In this document: one piece after another, positions 7,442 to 16,557 of the stretch | How the letters are laid out: each line of letters begins with the position of its first letter | Position numbering within the stretch: position 1 is the first letter of the stretch | From: Syntrophus sp034006265 | GTDB lineage: Bacteria; Desulfobacterota; Syntrophia; Syntrophales; Syntrophaceae | Assembly: GCA_034006265.1 (NCBI GenBank) | Contig: JAVETB010000035.1 | Span: 1 to 28,059, forward strand | Length of the DNA stretch: 28,059 bases | Reading direction: 5' to 3' | Translations under genes and position numbers: made by a program | Notes under the pieces: generated by a model | What the model was told of the DNA's origin: nothing | Databases searched by the model: none | The model's input: only the letters and a program-made list of their open reading frames with translations

Positions 7442-8074
7442 TCAGCCCACAAGATGGTTTTGAACGGCGTAGAGCGTCAGTTCCGCGTTTTTTTTCATGT
7501 TCATTTTTTCGAGGACTCTCGAACGATAGGTGCTGATGGTCTTGACGCTGAGGCACAGTTCGTCGGCGATCTCCGTGACGGATTTTCCGGCAGCCAGCAT
7601 CAGCATCACCTGATATTCCCGATCGGAGAGCATTTCATGGGGAGGCTTGCTGGTGTCGGTACCCAGCTCCAGGGCCAGTTTTTCCGCCAGGGACGCCGTC
7701 ACGTATTTCCGCCCGCGGGAAACCTTGCGGATCGCACCGATCAGCTCATCGGGCGCACTGGCTTTGGTCAGATAGCCCGAGGCCCCGGCCCGGAGCGCCC
7801 GGACCGCATACTGTTCCTCGGAATGCATGCTGAGAATCAATACGGGCAACTTCGGCTTTTCGGCCCGGATGTCTTTCAGGACTTCCAGTCCGCTCTGGCC
7901 GGGCATGGAGATATCGAGGAGAACCACGTCATAGTCTCCCTCCCGGATTTTTGAAAGCGCCTCCTGCCCGTTGCCGGCCTCATCAGCCACCGTCATATCG
8001 TCGACTTCGCCGACAATCTGCTTCAGCCCCTCCCGGACGATCGTGTGGTCATCTGCCACCAGGATTCTGATCAT
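7442..8074 (-). CDS. NarL/FixJ-family response regulator
   Basis: Cytoplasmic two-component transcription regulator, 210 aa. Receiver domain 1-120: acidic pair Asp8/Asp9 (VADDH), phosphoacceptor Asp54 (VVLLDISMP), switch Ser82 (LILSMHS) and Lys104 (SGYLTKAS). LuxR/GerE-type helix-turn-helix at about 147-206, with LSDREYQVMLMLAAGKSVTE and the recognition helix SVKTISTYRSRVLEKM. The ATG overlaps the stop of the upstream kinase gene by four bases (ATGA), indicating translational coupling and a cognate pair. The recognition sequence and target genes are unknown. The nearest plausible target is its own operon, including the cell-wall peptidase upstream. Confidence 0.95.
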   Translation of the reverse strand: MIRILVADDHTIVREGLKQIVGEVDDMTVADEAGNGQEALSKIREGDYDVVLLDISMPGQSGLEVLKDIRAEKPKLPVLILSMHSEEQYAVRALRAGASGYLTKASAPDELIGAIRKVSRGRKYVTASLAEKLALELGTDTSKPPHEMLSDREYQVMLMLAAGKSVTEIADELCLSVKTISTYRSRVLEKMNMKKNAELTLYAVQNHLVG

Positions 8075-9594
8075 TCCCCGCCTCTCGATTTCATGGGGAT
8101 GCTGACCGTCACCGTCGTTCCCTTATAGCGGCTGCCGGTCACCTGGACATCTCCCCCCCAGAGCAGGGCCCGCTCCCGCATCCCCATGATTCCAAATGAT
8201 TTCGGATCGTTGATCTGCTTTCGTGAAATGCCTCGCCCGTTGTCCGTCACCTCAAGGATCACCTGGTCGTCTTTCGCCTCCAGACGGACAAAGACCTTGG
8301 TGGCGCCAGCATGACGGGCCACGTTGGTCAGGGTTTCCTGAAAGATGCGGAAAAACGCCGTGGCCAGGTCTTTTTCCAGGGGCATCTCCTCTGCGTAGAG
8401 ATCCGCCTCGCAGGCAATGCCAGATCGGCTGGAAAATTCCTTGGCCTGCCACTCCATGGCCGCCACCAGTCCGAGATCATCAAGCAGGCCGGGCCTTAAA
8501 TCGGCGGAAATGCGGTGAACCGATTCGATGGTCTGGTCCACCAGTCCGGACATGGCCTTGATCTTTCCGTGCAGTTGCCCGTCTTGAGCCATCCGCTTTG
8601 CCAGCCAGGAAAGGTCCATTTTGAAAGCCGTAAGCGACTGGCCCAGCTCGTCGTGGATTTCCCGGGCGATGCGCGCCCGCTCCTCCTCGCGGACCGACTG
8701 CAGGTGTATGGAAAGGTTGCGCATCTGCTCCCTCGATGCCTCAAGCTCCTTCTCCGCCTTCTTGCGCTCCGTAATGTCTTCATAGGTGACGACAATCCGC
8801 CCCTCGGTCAGTCGCTCGCCGATGCGGGAAGCCCTCATCATGCAGATAAGATCGTGGCCATCCTTGTGCCTGCAGAGAAATTCCGTGCTGTACGTCCGAT
8901 GCTTTTCCAGGTTGTCGTAAAAAAGCCGGGCAATCTTGTCACAGTCCTCGTCGCTGCAGTAGATCAGCCGAACGCTCCGGCCGATGAGCTCTTCAGGAAG
9001 CCAGCCAAAGACCGTCTGCACGGCGTTGTTGGCAAAGATGAACCGGCGATTATGGAGACCCACCACGGCGTGGGGAATGGCATCCAGGATCGATGATTCG
9101 AGCGCCTCCAGCTCCTCCAGCCGGTTGCGGGCTTCCTTCTGGCCGGTGATGTTCATGGAGTTTCCCAGGACGGCGCGCTTCCCCTTGTAGTAGATGGGCG
9201 TCGAGGTCTCCATGATCCACTTGATCCGCCCGTCCCGGGTGATGATGCGGAATTCGTAGGGTGAAAAGCGCTGCCCCTTGAGCATGCGGATGGCGTTTTT
9301 CCGGGCCAGTCGGCGGTCATCGGGATGGATGAGGCTCAGAGATTCCATCCCCACCATCTCTTCTTCCCGATACCCGGCATATTCGGCAATATGAGGGTTG
9401 ACGAACTGAAATGTCCGGTCCTGGAGGATGTAGACTCCCACCTGGGAACTGTTGGCCAGTGTCCGGTAAAGGTCCTGTTCCAGGTGGTATTCGTTCTGCT
9501 TTTTTTCAGCCCTCTCCATCGTTTTCCTCAAATCGTCACGGGCAGGGGAATCCTGGATCCGGGATGTCTCCGTGTCCTTTTCCGAACAGTTCAT
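8071..9594 (-). CDS. Soluble PAS-PAS histidine kinase, NarX/UhpB-type (HisKA_3)
   Basis: Sensor kinase of 507 aa with no transmembrane segment, so it probably senses a cytoplasmic signal. A short coiled coil lies near 20-45. A first PAS domain lies at about 43-152 with a PAC-type end (GNSMNITGQKEA), and a second at about 165-277 (EDITERKKAEKELEA). A signalling helix is followed by the HisKA_3 dimerisation domain at about 305-372 with phospho-acceptor His314 (AREIHDELGQSL). The HATPase_c domain spans about 405-503, with N box ETLTNVARHA (420-429), G1 DNGRG (451-455) and G2 GIMGMRERA (468-476). All catalytic boxes are intact. It overlaps the downstream response regulator by ATGA and lies 39 bases after the NlpC/P60 gene. 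The three genes probably form one operon. The PAS ligand (heme, flavin or other) cannot be predicted. Confidence 0.94.
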   Translation of the reverse strand: MNCSEKDTETSRIQDSPARDDLRKTMERAEKKQNEYHLEQDLYRTLANSSQVGVYILQDRTFQFVNPHIAEYAGYREEEMVGMESLSLIHPDDRRLARKNAIRMLKGQRFSPYEFRIITRDGRIKWIMETSTPIYYKGKRAVLGNSMNITGQKEARNRLEELEALESSILDAIPHAVVGLHNRRFIFANNAVQTVFGWLPEELIGRSVRLIYCSDEDCDKIARLFYDNLEKHRTYSTEFLCRHKDGHDLICMMRASRIGERLTEGRIVVTYEDITERKKAEKELEASREQMRNLSIHLQSVREEERARIAREIHDELGQSLTAFKMDLSWLAKRMAQDGQLHGKIKAMSGLVDQTIESVHRISADLRPGLLDDLGLVAAMEWQAKEFSSRSGIACEADLYAEEMPLEKDLATAFFRIFQETLTNVARHAGATKVFVRLEAKDDQVILEVTDNGRGISRKQINDPKSFGIMGMRERALLWGGDVQVTGSRYKGTTVTVSIPMKSRGGE

Positions 9595-9633
9595 GTCGGA
9601 TTGCCCTTCTCCTCTCCTTTTTTCAAGCGGTCC

Positions 9634-11025
9634 CTACGGGTTCGTAAGCGGTGGAAACGGCTGCGGAGACGGCCCCGGTTCCGGGAGCTTCGGCGCATCC
9701 GGCAGCAGAAGCGTCATCCCCAGGATGCTCTGAAGGGGGTCGCAGCCTGGCGCAAGGCCACTGCAGCACTCGATGCCGGGCCGCAGCGTCGTGATGACCG
9801 AACGCCCCACAATCCTTCTTCCCCTGCGCCCCCGGACATCCTGGGTAGTCACCCCCCACATGTTATGGAAAATCAGGGCCTTCCCCTCGAATGATCCCAT
9901 ATAGAGCATAATGTGCCCTTTACGCCAAATCAGTGTGGCATAGGGGATCCCGGAAGAGAGGATGGCCGCCTCCTTTTCTTCGGGAGACAGATTTCCCAGA
10001 TCGATAAAACGGCCGGTCTCATGGGCCTGCTGTTTGGAGTTTCTCGGCAGCCAGATCCCGAAAGGGGCGAAAAAATCCATCAGCATGGACGAACAATCCC
10101 GGTTTCCGTAAAGCCCGCCCCAGCCGTAGGGCTGATTGATCAGTTCGTTGGCCACCCGCGCCAGGTTTGCCCGGGTCATCTTCAAGGGTCTCAGTGCCGC
10201 GTGTTCCCGGCCTAGACGCGCAACTTTCGAGACCGCCTGACCGTTCTGATCGGGAACGACGATCCGGATCTCCCAAAAATCTACTCCTTCCCGGATCAGG
10301 GGAAACTGCGCCCCCAGGGGCGCCTTGAAACAGAACCGCCCCTTTTCATCATAAATGGGGATCCGATCCCGGATGACGACGGCGTATCTCCCGCTCTGCC
10401 AGAAATTCGCCAGGTCATCATCCACCGGGACGACATCCCGGGCGCTTACCCATCCGAAATAGGTGCCGGTTTCAACATGAACCCAGTCCTTATCCTCACC
10501 GACATGAGAGATGTAAACCGGCGAGTTGACCGTAATGGTCGATATCTGCAATCGATCAAAGGGGTAACCCGAATCGTTGTCCAACCCATCAAAAAGAGGC
10601 CCTGAAGTCGGCAACGCCCGCAGATCCGTATTGGCGACGGTGATTCCCCGGATTCCCCGGTTTGGGTACTGGTCCAGACCTGCGCTGTGCCTCAGAGCTT
10701 CCACCCAGGCCGGTTCGTGCCGGCGATGGTTCTCGCCGTATCCCGGATTCGCCCCATACTTGTTGAAATCCCAGAGGATGTCGTCGCGGGTGCACCGTGG
10801 CTTTTCCTGCTGCCAGACGGAAAAATACCGTCGGGAGAACGACTCATTGAGAGTCTGCTGAATCTCACGGTCCACGATGGCAGAATCGTCCGATTTCCCG
10901 GACAGATAAACAAAGTGATCCTGCTTCAACCGGCTGATGTCCCGGATTTCATCCTGGGCGTGAGCCAGGGGTGACAGGAGCAGTATTCCCAGCATTCCCA
11001 GAAACAGGCATATATGGATTTTCAT
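9634..11025 (-). CDS. Secreted SH3-domain NlpC/P60 cell-wall peptidase
   Basis: Predicted exported cysteine peptidase, probably cleaving peptidoglycan stem peptides; 463 aa from the ATG at 11025. A signal peptide (basic start, hydrophobic 5-20, cleavage near AHAQ 21-24) leads into an N-terminal stabilising domain at about 25-140. Two bacterial SH3-like domains follow at about 155-275; the first contains DWVHVETGTYFGWVSARDVV (180-199). The NlpC/P60 domain lies at about 285-415, with catalytic Cys311 (YGNRDCSSML), His371 (KGHIMLYMG) and a polar third residue near His387 (IFHNMWG). The last 50 residues are proline-rich. This order resembles the N_NLPC_P60-SH3-SH3-P60 architecture. In-frame ATGs at 11046 and 11169 would add residues before the signal; 11025 gives the cleanest signal peptide. 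It is the first gene of an apparent operon with the kinase and regulator. Confidence 0.88.
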   Translation of the reverse strand: MKIHICLFLGMLGILLLSPLAHAQDEIRDISRLKQDHFVYLSGKSDDSAIVDREIQQTLNESFSRRYFSVWQQEKPRCTRDDILWDFNKYGANPGYGENHRRHEPAWVEALRHSAGLDQYPNRGIRGITVANTDLRALPTSGPLFDGLDNDSGYPFDRLQISTITVNSPVYISHVGEDKDWVHVETGTYFGWVSARDVVPVDDDLANFWQSGRYAVVIRDRIPIYDEKGRFCFKAPLGAQFPLIREGVDFWEIRIVVPDQNGQAVSKVARLGREHAALRPLKMTRANLARVANELINQPYGWGGLYGNRDCSSMLMDFFAPFGIWLPRNSKQQAHETGRFIDLGNLSPEEKEAAILSSGIPYATLIWRKGHIMLYMGSFEGKALIFHNMWGVTTQDVRGRRGRRIVGRSVITTLRPGIECCSGLAPGCDPLQSILGMTLLLPDAPKLPEPGPSPQPFPPLTNP

Positions 11026-11284
11026 GGACGATCTCTTGAGCCGCATCTTTTTCAACCGGATATTTTTCCACAGTCTAAGGATTTTCCTGCACAGTGCAAC
11101 CCTTTTATGCACATGCCTTCTTTCCGAGGGTGTGCCGGGATTTTTAAACATGAGGTAAAAAATGCCCACCCAAAAGAAATATCAAGAAATATCTGGAATA
11201 TTTTGTAGATTTTAAACAGAAAGATTGGTATAAGGTCGCGGATTTGCAAAAAGGATTTTCCCCTGGAGGGAATACAATCGAAAC

Positions 11285-11290
11285 AGGAGG
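11285..11290 (+). promoter_or_regulatory. Candidate ribosome binding site of pdaD, unusually far from the start
   Basis: AGGAGG lies 14 bases before the pdaD ATG at 11305, longer than the usual 5-10. No closer site and no in-frame alternative start codon was seen between them, so either the spacing is tolerated or a non-standard start is used. Confidence 0.4.
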
Positions 11291-11304
11291 CCAAGCGACG
11301 ATCG

Positions 11305-11853
11305 ATGTACGATTTCGTTCCCAAAAAAATATTTTTCACCAAGGGTGTCGGCACCCATCGTGATGAGCTGCACTCTTTCGAACGCGCCCTGCGTGACGCC
11401 GGAATCGAAAAATGCAATCTGGTCCAGGTATCCAGCATTTTCCCGCCGGGCTGCAAGAGTATTTCAAAAATTCAGGGATTGAAGGAATTGATACCAGGCG
11501 CCATCACCTACTGCGTCATGGCTCGTTGCTGCAGCAACGAGCCCAAAAGGCTCCTCGCCGCTTCCGTAGGCTGCGCCATCCCGGCGGACAAGACCTCCTA
11601 TGGATACATCAGCGAACATCACGCCTTCGGCCTCACCGAGAAGCAGGCAGGGGATTATGCCGAGGACATGGCCGCGGCCATGCTGGCGTCAACCCTGGGA
11701 ATCGACTTCAACGTGGATGAAAGCTGGGATGAAAAGAAGGAAATCTTCAAGATCAGCGGCAAAATCGTCCGAACCCGCAATGTGACCCAGTCGACCATTG
11801 TGAAAGATGACCGTTACACAACGGTGATCGCTGCAGCTGTTTTCGTTTTTTGA
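11305..11853 (+). CDS. pdaD: Pyruvoyl-dependent arginine decarboxylase
   Basis: Converts L-arginine to agmatine and CO2, the first step of an agmatine-based polyamine route, or an acid-resistance reaction if paired with an antiporter (none is seen here). It is 182 aa, like archaeal and Chlamydia family members. The proenzyme cleaves itself between two serines to give beta and alpha chains, the new N-terminal Ser becoming the pyruvoyl group. The expected site is present as QVSSIFPPGC, with Ser43/Ser44. The conserved start (VPKKIFFTKGVGTHRDEL), the ASVGCAIP segment and Glu104 in YISEHHAFG, matching the catalytic Glu of the family, are all seen. The C-terminal strand ends TTVIAAAVFVF. It is transcribed divergently from the NlpC/P60 gene. 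The giant activase gene follows on the same strand 223 bases later. The symbol follows the Methanocaldococcus enzyme. Confidence 0.93.
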   Translation: MYDFVPKKIFFTKGVGTHRDELHSFERALRDAGIEKCNLVQVSSIFPPGCKSISKIQGLKELIPGAITYCVMARCCSNEPKRLLAASVGCAIPADKTSYGYISEHHAFGLTEKQAGDYAEDMAAAMLASTLGIDFNVDESWDEKKEIFKISGKIVRTRNVTQSTIVKDDRYTTVIAAAVFVF

Positions 11854-12076
11854 TGCCTTTGTGCCGCAGGGCTGTTCCTCATGGCTGACGAGCCGGCAGG
11901 TAAGTCGGATCCATGCGGCGGCACGACGACGAAGCGCCCATGAAGAACGTTCCCCGGTCACCCCGGAAAAGGCGGCCGGGCATCTTCCCCGCTGACGCCA
12001 GCATCCGCTATCCGTAATTCCTCAACATACCGTTTTTAAATCCGTCACGACATGAGCAGCACAGAGGGCGCAGGGA

Positions 12077-12676
12077 ATGAAAAGCCTCGGCATATGCATC
12101 GGTGCCACCACGCTGACGGCCGTTACCGCCGGCAGGAATCCGCAGGGAGAAATCAATCGGTCCCTGCTCCATCTGAAGCCCCACGATGGCAATCCGCGCC
12201 GGGCATTCCTGGAACTCCTTACCTCTCTCCCCCTGAACCAGTTCCAGCGCATCGCCGTGACCGGCAGAAAATTCCGCTCCTTTGTCAATCTCACATCCCT
12301 TCCAGAGCCCCTGGCCGTTGAAACGGCCCTTTCATTCTTATCCGCCGGCCGCGAACCCCTGAATGCCGTCATCAGCGCCGGGGGAGAAAGCTTCCTGATC
12401 TATGTCATCGGGAAAGACGGGAAGATCTGCTCCATCCAGACAGGCAACAAATGCGCTTCGGGGACAGGTGAATTTGCAGATCCGCCGCCTGAACCTCGAC
12501 CTCGAAGAAGCCATCGCCTTCGCCCGACAGGAGCAGCCCTACAGGGTATCGGGACGCTGCAGCGTTTTCTGCAAAAGCGACTGTACGCACGCCACCAACA
12601 AGGGCATCCCCAAGGGAAGAATCGCTTCGGACCTCTGCGAGATGATGGCGGGAAAGATCCTGGAGATTCTTCGTGA
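12077..12676 (+). pseudogene. 5' part of the giant activase gene, separated by a frameshift
   Basis: This frame starts with an ASKHA nucleotide-binding fold of the BadF/HgdC activase family. The phosphate-1 loop is GICIGATTLTAVT (residues 5-17), then comes an adenosine-side AVISAGGESF segment (97-106), then NKCASGTGEF (124-133), which carries the first Fe-S cysteine position of activases. After Phe133 (codon 12473-12475) the translation becomes proline/arginine-rich and unrelated. The expected continuation, QIRRLNLDLEEA, appears in the +1 frame from 12477. A one-base gain, or loss of two or five bases, at about 12476 therefore splits one gene of roughly 1,440 codons. Only 12077-12475 is homologous coding sequence; the rest to 12676 is out-of-frame translation. 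The start follows an AGGGA-type site. Whether the break is real or an assembly error is open. Confidence 0.75.
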
Positions 12677-15600
12677 TCTGCCCCGCCGAAATATGATGCT
12701 CATCGGCGGAACCGCGCAGAACACCGTCATGCTGGATTACCTGAGAAGGGAGATCTCCAGCCTCACGGTTCCGGAAGAAGCGCCGTATTTTGAAGCCCTG
12801 GGTTGCGCTCTCTGGGCCCTGGAGCACGAAACCCTGCCCGTTTCCCATCCGGAGGCCGTCATTCAACAGAACCATTCGGCGTTTCACCGCCTTCCGCCTC
12901 TGGCGGATTTTGTGGATCACGTGGATTTCCGGACCATGGAGCAGGGCGCCGCCCGCAGGGGAGATGCCTGCATCCTGGGGCTGAATGTCGGCTCAACCAC
13001 GACGAAAGCGGTTCTTTTGAGGGAGAAGGACAACCGCGTACTGGCCTCCGTCTATCTGCGCACCAACGGCGATCCCGTCGGGGCCTCGCGGTCCTGCTAC
13101 GCCGACCTCTGCAGGCAGTTGGGACCCCTGGCGGGAGAGATCCTCATCCGGGGAGTGGGCGTCACGGGTTCGGGACGCCAGATCGCCGGCCTTCATGCCA
13201 TGACGGAAGGGGTCATCAACGAAATCATCGCCCACGCAACAGGCGCCCTGTTCTTTGATTCGACGGTGGATACCAGCTTTGAAATCGGGGGGCAGGATGC
13301 CAAGTATACCTATGTGAAGGACGGCATCCCCTCCGACTATGCCATGAATGATGCCTGCAGCGCCGGTACGGGTTCTTTTCTCGAGGAGGCGGCGAAGGAG
13401 TCCATGGGCGTTTCCATGGAGGACATCGCTGAAATCGCCCTGAAGGGCCATGCCCCCGCCAATTTCAACGACCAATGCGCCGCCTTCATCAGCAGCGACA
13501 TCAAAAACGCCGCCCACGAAGGCATGAGCAGGGAGGACATTGTCGTGGGCCTTGTTTACTCCATCTGCATGAACTACAGCAACCGGGTCAAGGGAAATCG
13601 CGTCATGGGGGACAATATCTTCATGCAGGGCGGCGTCTGTTACAACCGGGCCATCCCGGTCGCCATGGCCGCCCTGACGGGAAAACGAATCGTCGTTCCC
13701 CCGGAACCCGGACTTATGGGCGCCTTCGGTGTGGCCCTGGAAATCCGGAAGCGGCTGGAAAGCGGACTGCTCAGGGAAGGCTCCTTTTCCCTCCAGTCCC
13801 TGAAGGACAGGGACATCGCCTATGAATCCCCCTTTGTCTGCCATGGGGGGGAGGAGCGTTGCGACCGGAAATGCGAAATCGCCCGAATCCGTATGGGGGA
13901 AAAAGTCCATCCCTTTGGAGGAGCCTGCAACCGCTGGTACAATCTCCGATACGCCCTGTCCGTGGATGGGGAGTCGCTGGATCTTGTCAGGAGCCATAAA
14001 GATCTGACCTTCGCAGGCCCCCTAACGGGCCGCAGGGATCCCCCATCGAGCGGAACCTCCCGGACGATCGGAATCAACCGGTCGTTTCTCACCAACACCT
14101 ATTATCCGCTGTATGCCTCTTTTTTCACCCGGCTGGGCTTTTCCGTGATCCTTCCGGATTCTCCCCGAATCGAGGGCATGATGTCAAAAGGGGCGGCCTT
14201 CTGTTTCCCGGCGGAACTAGCCCATGGCTTTTTCTATGATCTACTGCTCAAAAAGCCGGATTTTCTCTTTCTTCCCCACATCCGGGGCATGTACGTGGAA
14301 GGAGGGAATTCGACCGGCACAATCTGCCCCATCTCCCAGGCTGAACCCTATTATCTTTCCAGCACTTTCAGGGATGTCAATGCATTCCGCCGGCTCAAGG
14401 AAGGGGGATCTGTTCTGCAGCCGGTCCTCGACTTTTCTCAGGGTTATGATACCGCACAGGAGGCCCTGGCGGATCTGGCGCATTCCCTTGGCTGCGGGAA
14501 GAAGGACGTGAAGCGGGCTTTCTCAGCCGCCGTCGCCGATCAGGAGCAGGCGGCGGCGGAAGCCCGGAACCTCGGCCTGAACTTTCTCCACACGCTGGAA
14601 GAACATTCGGACCGCTACGGAATCGTGGTCTTTGGAAGAACTTATAACGCCTTCGTTCCAGAGGCCAACATGGGCATTCCCCGGAAATTCGCCTCACGGG
14701 GCGTGGGCGTTGTTCCTCTCACCTTTCTGCCCCTGGCCGATGAACCCGCCGGCAAAGACATGTACTGGGCGTCCGGACAGCTGATCCTCAAAGGCGCCGC
14801 CTTCGTCGCCCGCCATCCTCAGCTCTTCGGCTGCTACATATCCAACTTCTCCTGCGGACCGGACTCCTTTCTCCTGGGTTATTTCCGCCGGATGATGGGA
14901 AGCAAACCCTTCCTGACGCTTGAGCTGGACAGTCACGTCGCGGATGCCGGCCTTGAAACCCGCATTGAGGCCTTTCTGGACATTATACGGAACTACCGGG
15001 ATCTGCATGGGAAGCGGAAGATCCACCCTGTTGCGCCTTCCCGGAAAACTCCGCCGCTGCGGGTCGATTCCGAGACGTTCCGGATGATCGATCCCCGCGG
15101 GGAAACGTATCCCTTGACGCATCCCCGAGTCCATCTGGTTTTTCCCTCCATGGGACGTTTCCATTCGGACGTCATCGCCGCCGTTTTCCGTTCCGCGGGA
15201 GTCCGGGCGACGGCTCTCCCCGATTCAGACGAGGAGGCGCTCAAGCTCGGCCGCGGCAACACGTCGTGCAAGGAATGCCTTCCTCTTCAGCTGACAGCGG
15301 GAAGCCTGCTGAAGTATCTCCGGAACAGGACGGACAGGGACGAACGGCTCGTCTACTTCATGCCCACTGCCGGGGGCCCCTGCCGGTTCGGCCAGTATTC
15401 CCGTTTCATGGAGGAGATGATCGAACGGCTCGGAATCCCGGATGTGACCCTCTATTCCCTCAGCGCGGCAAACAGCTACGCGGATCTGGACGCCAGCCAT
15501 CTCACACGGAGCATCTGGACAGGAATGGTCATCGCGGATCTGATGGAGGACATCCACGGGGTTCTGCTCTGTGCAGCCCGGAACCGGAATGCCGCAAAGG

Positions 15601-16400
15601 CGATTGTTCTCGAAGAATGCAGAAACATTGTTTCAGCCCTGGAATCTTCTTCAGAGCTCAAACATCTACGGCCCGGCCTGAAGCACCGCCTGAAATCCAT
15701 TTCCCTGAGAAGACGGCCCGGAGAGATTCCCAAAATCCTTCTGACAGGAGAGATCTTCGTTCGCCATGATGCCCTGTCCCGACAATACCTGGTCGAACGG
15801 CTTGCCGATGCGGGATTCGCCACGAAAGTGGCCAGTGTCATGGAATGGATTTACTGTACCGATCTCTGCACCCGGAAGGGATGGGGGGACAGGAGGCTGT
15901 CCGCCAAAGAAACGGCATCGCTCGTACAACGCACAATATGGATGAAGAGGTATGAGCGGACGATTTCGAACCTTCTTGCGGAATCGGGTCTGATTCCAAA
16001 CCGGCTCGAGGCCGTGCCGCATCTGGTGGCCCAGGCCGGCCCGATCCTCAACCCCAGGCTCCTCGGAGAAGCCGTTCTGACCGTTGGAGCGGCCCTTGCG
16101 GAGGTGCCGGACCCCTATTGCGGCGTCATCGCCCTGGGCCCTTTCGGCTGCATGCCCAACCGGGTGTCCGAAGCCATCCTGACCCCGGAAATGAGCCGCG
16201 GGAAACGAATCCCTCAAAAACGCCTGGAAAAAGAACCTGCCTTTCCGGCGGAGGCCTCATTGAACCGCCCCCTCCCCTTTCTGGCCGTTGAGAGCGATGG
16301 GACCCCCTTCCCCCAGATCATCCAGGCAAAGCTGGAGGTCTTTCTTCTGCAGGCCGCCAGAATTCACACCCTCCTGCAATCGACAAAGACCCGCCCTTGA
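12402..16400 (+). CDS. Giant acyl-CoA dehydratase activase-related protein (BadF-BadF-DUF2229-COG3581), body
   Basis: Body of a very large protein of the family joining 2-hydroxyacyl-CoA dehydratase activase modules (COG1924) to COG3580/COG3581-type regions. The ORF opens at 12402, but homology begins at 12477, after the frameshift. Residues 26-140 finish the first activase module: cysteine pattern GRCSVFCKSDC (51-61), GGTAQN (102-107). A complete second module spans about 190-447: GLNVGSTTTKAV (193-204), GVTGSGRQ (253-260), EIGGQDAK (294-301), Cys319 in NDACSAGTG and Cys359 in NDQCAAFISSD, equivalent to the cysteines bridging the [4Fe-4S] cluster in HgdC, and MQGGVCYN (408-415). A cysteine cluster follows (480, 487, 491, 509). 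The DUF2229 region starts near 556. The COG3581-like region starts near 910 with SCKECLPLQ and GGPCRFGQY. It probably couples ATP hydrolysis to low-potential electron transfer. The substrate is unknown. Confidence 0.85.
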   Translation: MSSGKTGRSAPSRQATNALRGQVNLQIRRLNLDLEEAIAFARQEQPYRVSGRCSVFCKSDCTHATNKGIPKGRIASDLCEMMAGKILEILRDLPRRNMMLIGGTAQNTVMLDYLRREISSLTVPEEAPYFEALGCALWALEHETLPVSHPEAVIQQNHSAFHRLPPLADFVDHVDFRTMEQGAARRGDACILGLNVGSTTTKAVLLREKDNRVLASVYLRTNGDPVGASRSCYADLCRQLGPLAGEILIRGVGVTGSGRQIAGLHAMTEGVINEIIAHATGALFFDSTVDTSFEIGGQDAKYTYVKDGIPSDYAMNDACSAGTGSFLEEAAKESMGVSMEDIAEIALKGHAPANFNDQCAAFISSDIKNAAHEGMSREDIVVGLVYSICMNYSNRVKGNRVMGDNIFMQGGVCYNRAIPVAMAALTGKRIVVPPEPGLMGAFGVALEIRKRLESGLLREGSFSLQSLKDRDIAYESPFVCHGGEERCDRKCEIARIRMGEKVHPFGGACNRWYNLRYALSVDGESLDLVRSHKDLTFAGPLTGRRDPPSSGTSRTIGINRSFLTNTYYPLYASFFTRLGFSVILPDSPRIEGMMSKGAAFCFPAELAHGFFYDLLLKKPDFLFLPHIRGMYVEGGNSTGTICPISQAEPYYLSSTFRDVNAFRRLKEGGSVLQPVLDFSQGYDTAQEALADLAHSLGCGKKDVKRAFSAAVADQEQAAAEARNLGLNFLHTLEEHSDRYGIVVFGRTYNAFVPEANMGIPRKFASRGVGVVPLTFLPLADEPAGKDMYWASGQLILKGAAFVARHPQLFGCYISNFSCGPDSFLLGYFRRMMGSKPFLTLELDSHVADAGLETRIEAFLDIIRNYRDLHGKRKIHPVAPSRKTPPLRVDSETFRMIDPRGETYPLTHPRVHLVFPSMGRFHSDVIAAVFRSAGVRATALPDSDEEALKLGRGNTSCKECLPLQLTAGSLLKYLRNRTDRDERLVYFMPTAGGPCRFGQYSRFMEEMIERLGIPDVTLYSLSAANSYADLDASHLTRSIWTGMVIADLMEDIHGVLLCAARNRNAAKAIVLEECRNIVSALESSSELKHLRPGLKHRLKSISLRRRPGEIPKILLTGEIFVRHDALSRQYLVERLADAGFATKVASVMEWIYCTDLCTRKGWGDRRLSAKETASLVQRTIWMKRYERTISNLLAESGLIPNRLEAVPHLVAQAGPILNPRLLGEAVLTVGAALAEVPDPYCGVIALGPFGCMPNRVSEAILTPEMSRGKRIPQKRLEKEPAFPAEASLNRPLPFLAVESDGTPFPQIIQAKLEVFLLQAARIHTLLQSTKTRP

Positions 16401-16557
16401 AGCTGTCGGGAATCCCTTAGAGTTTATCGGACTTTTCCGGTTCCCCACTTCCGGTGTCCCCTTGCAGCGGCCTAGAAGAGCCCGGCACCCCAGAAGAGCG
16501 CATTGTGCGACGATTCGCCGTCCTTCCGTCCTCTTGAACTCAGAGAAAAAGATCGGG

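Noticed and set aside
7439..7954. Plus-strand frame of 171 codons opposite the response regulator
   Set aside because: Mirror of the receiver-LuxR gene, whose key residues are all present on the minus strand.
12993..13997. Minus-strand open frame of 334 codons inside the giant activase gene
   Set aside because: Glycine/aspartate-rich shadow of the second activase module, which is supported by many motifs on the other strand.
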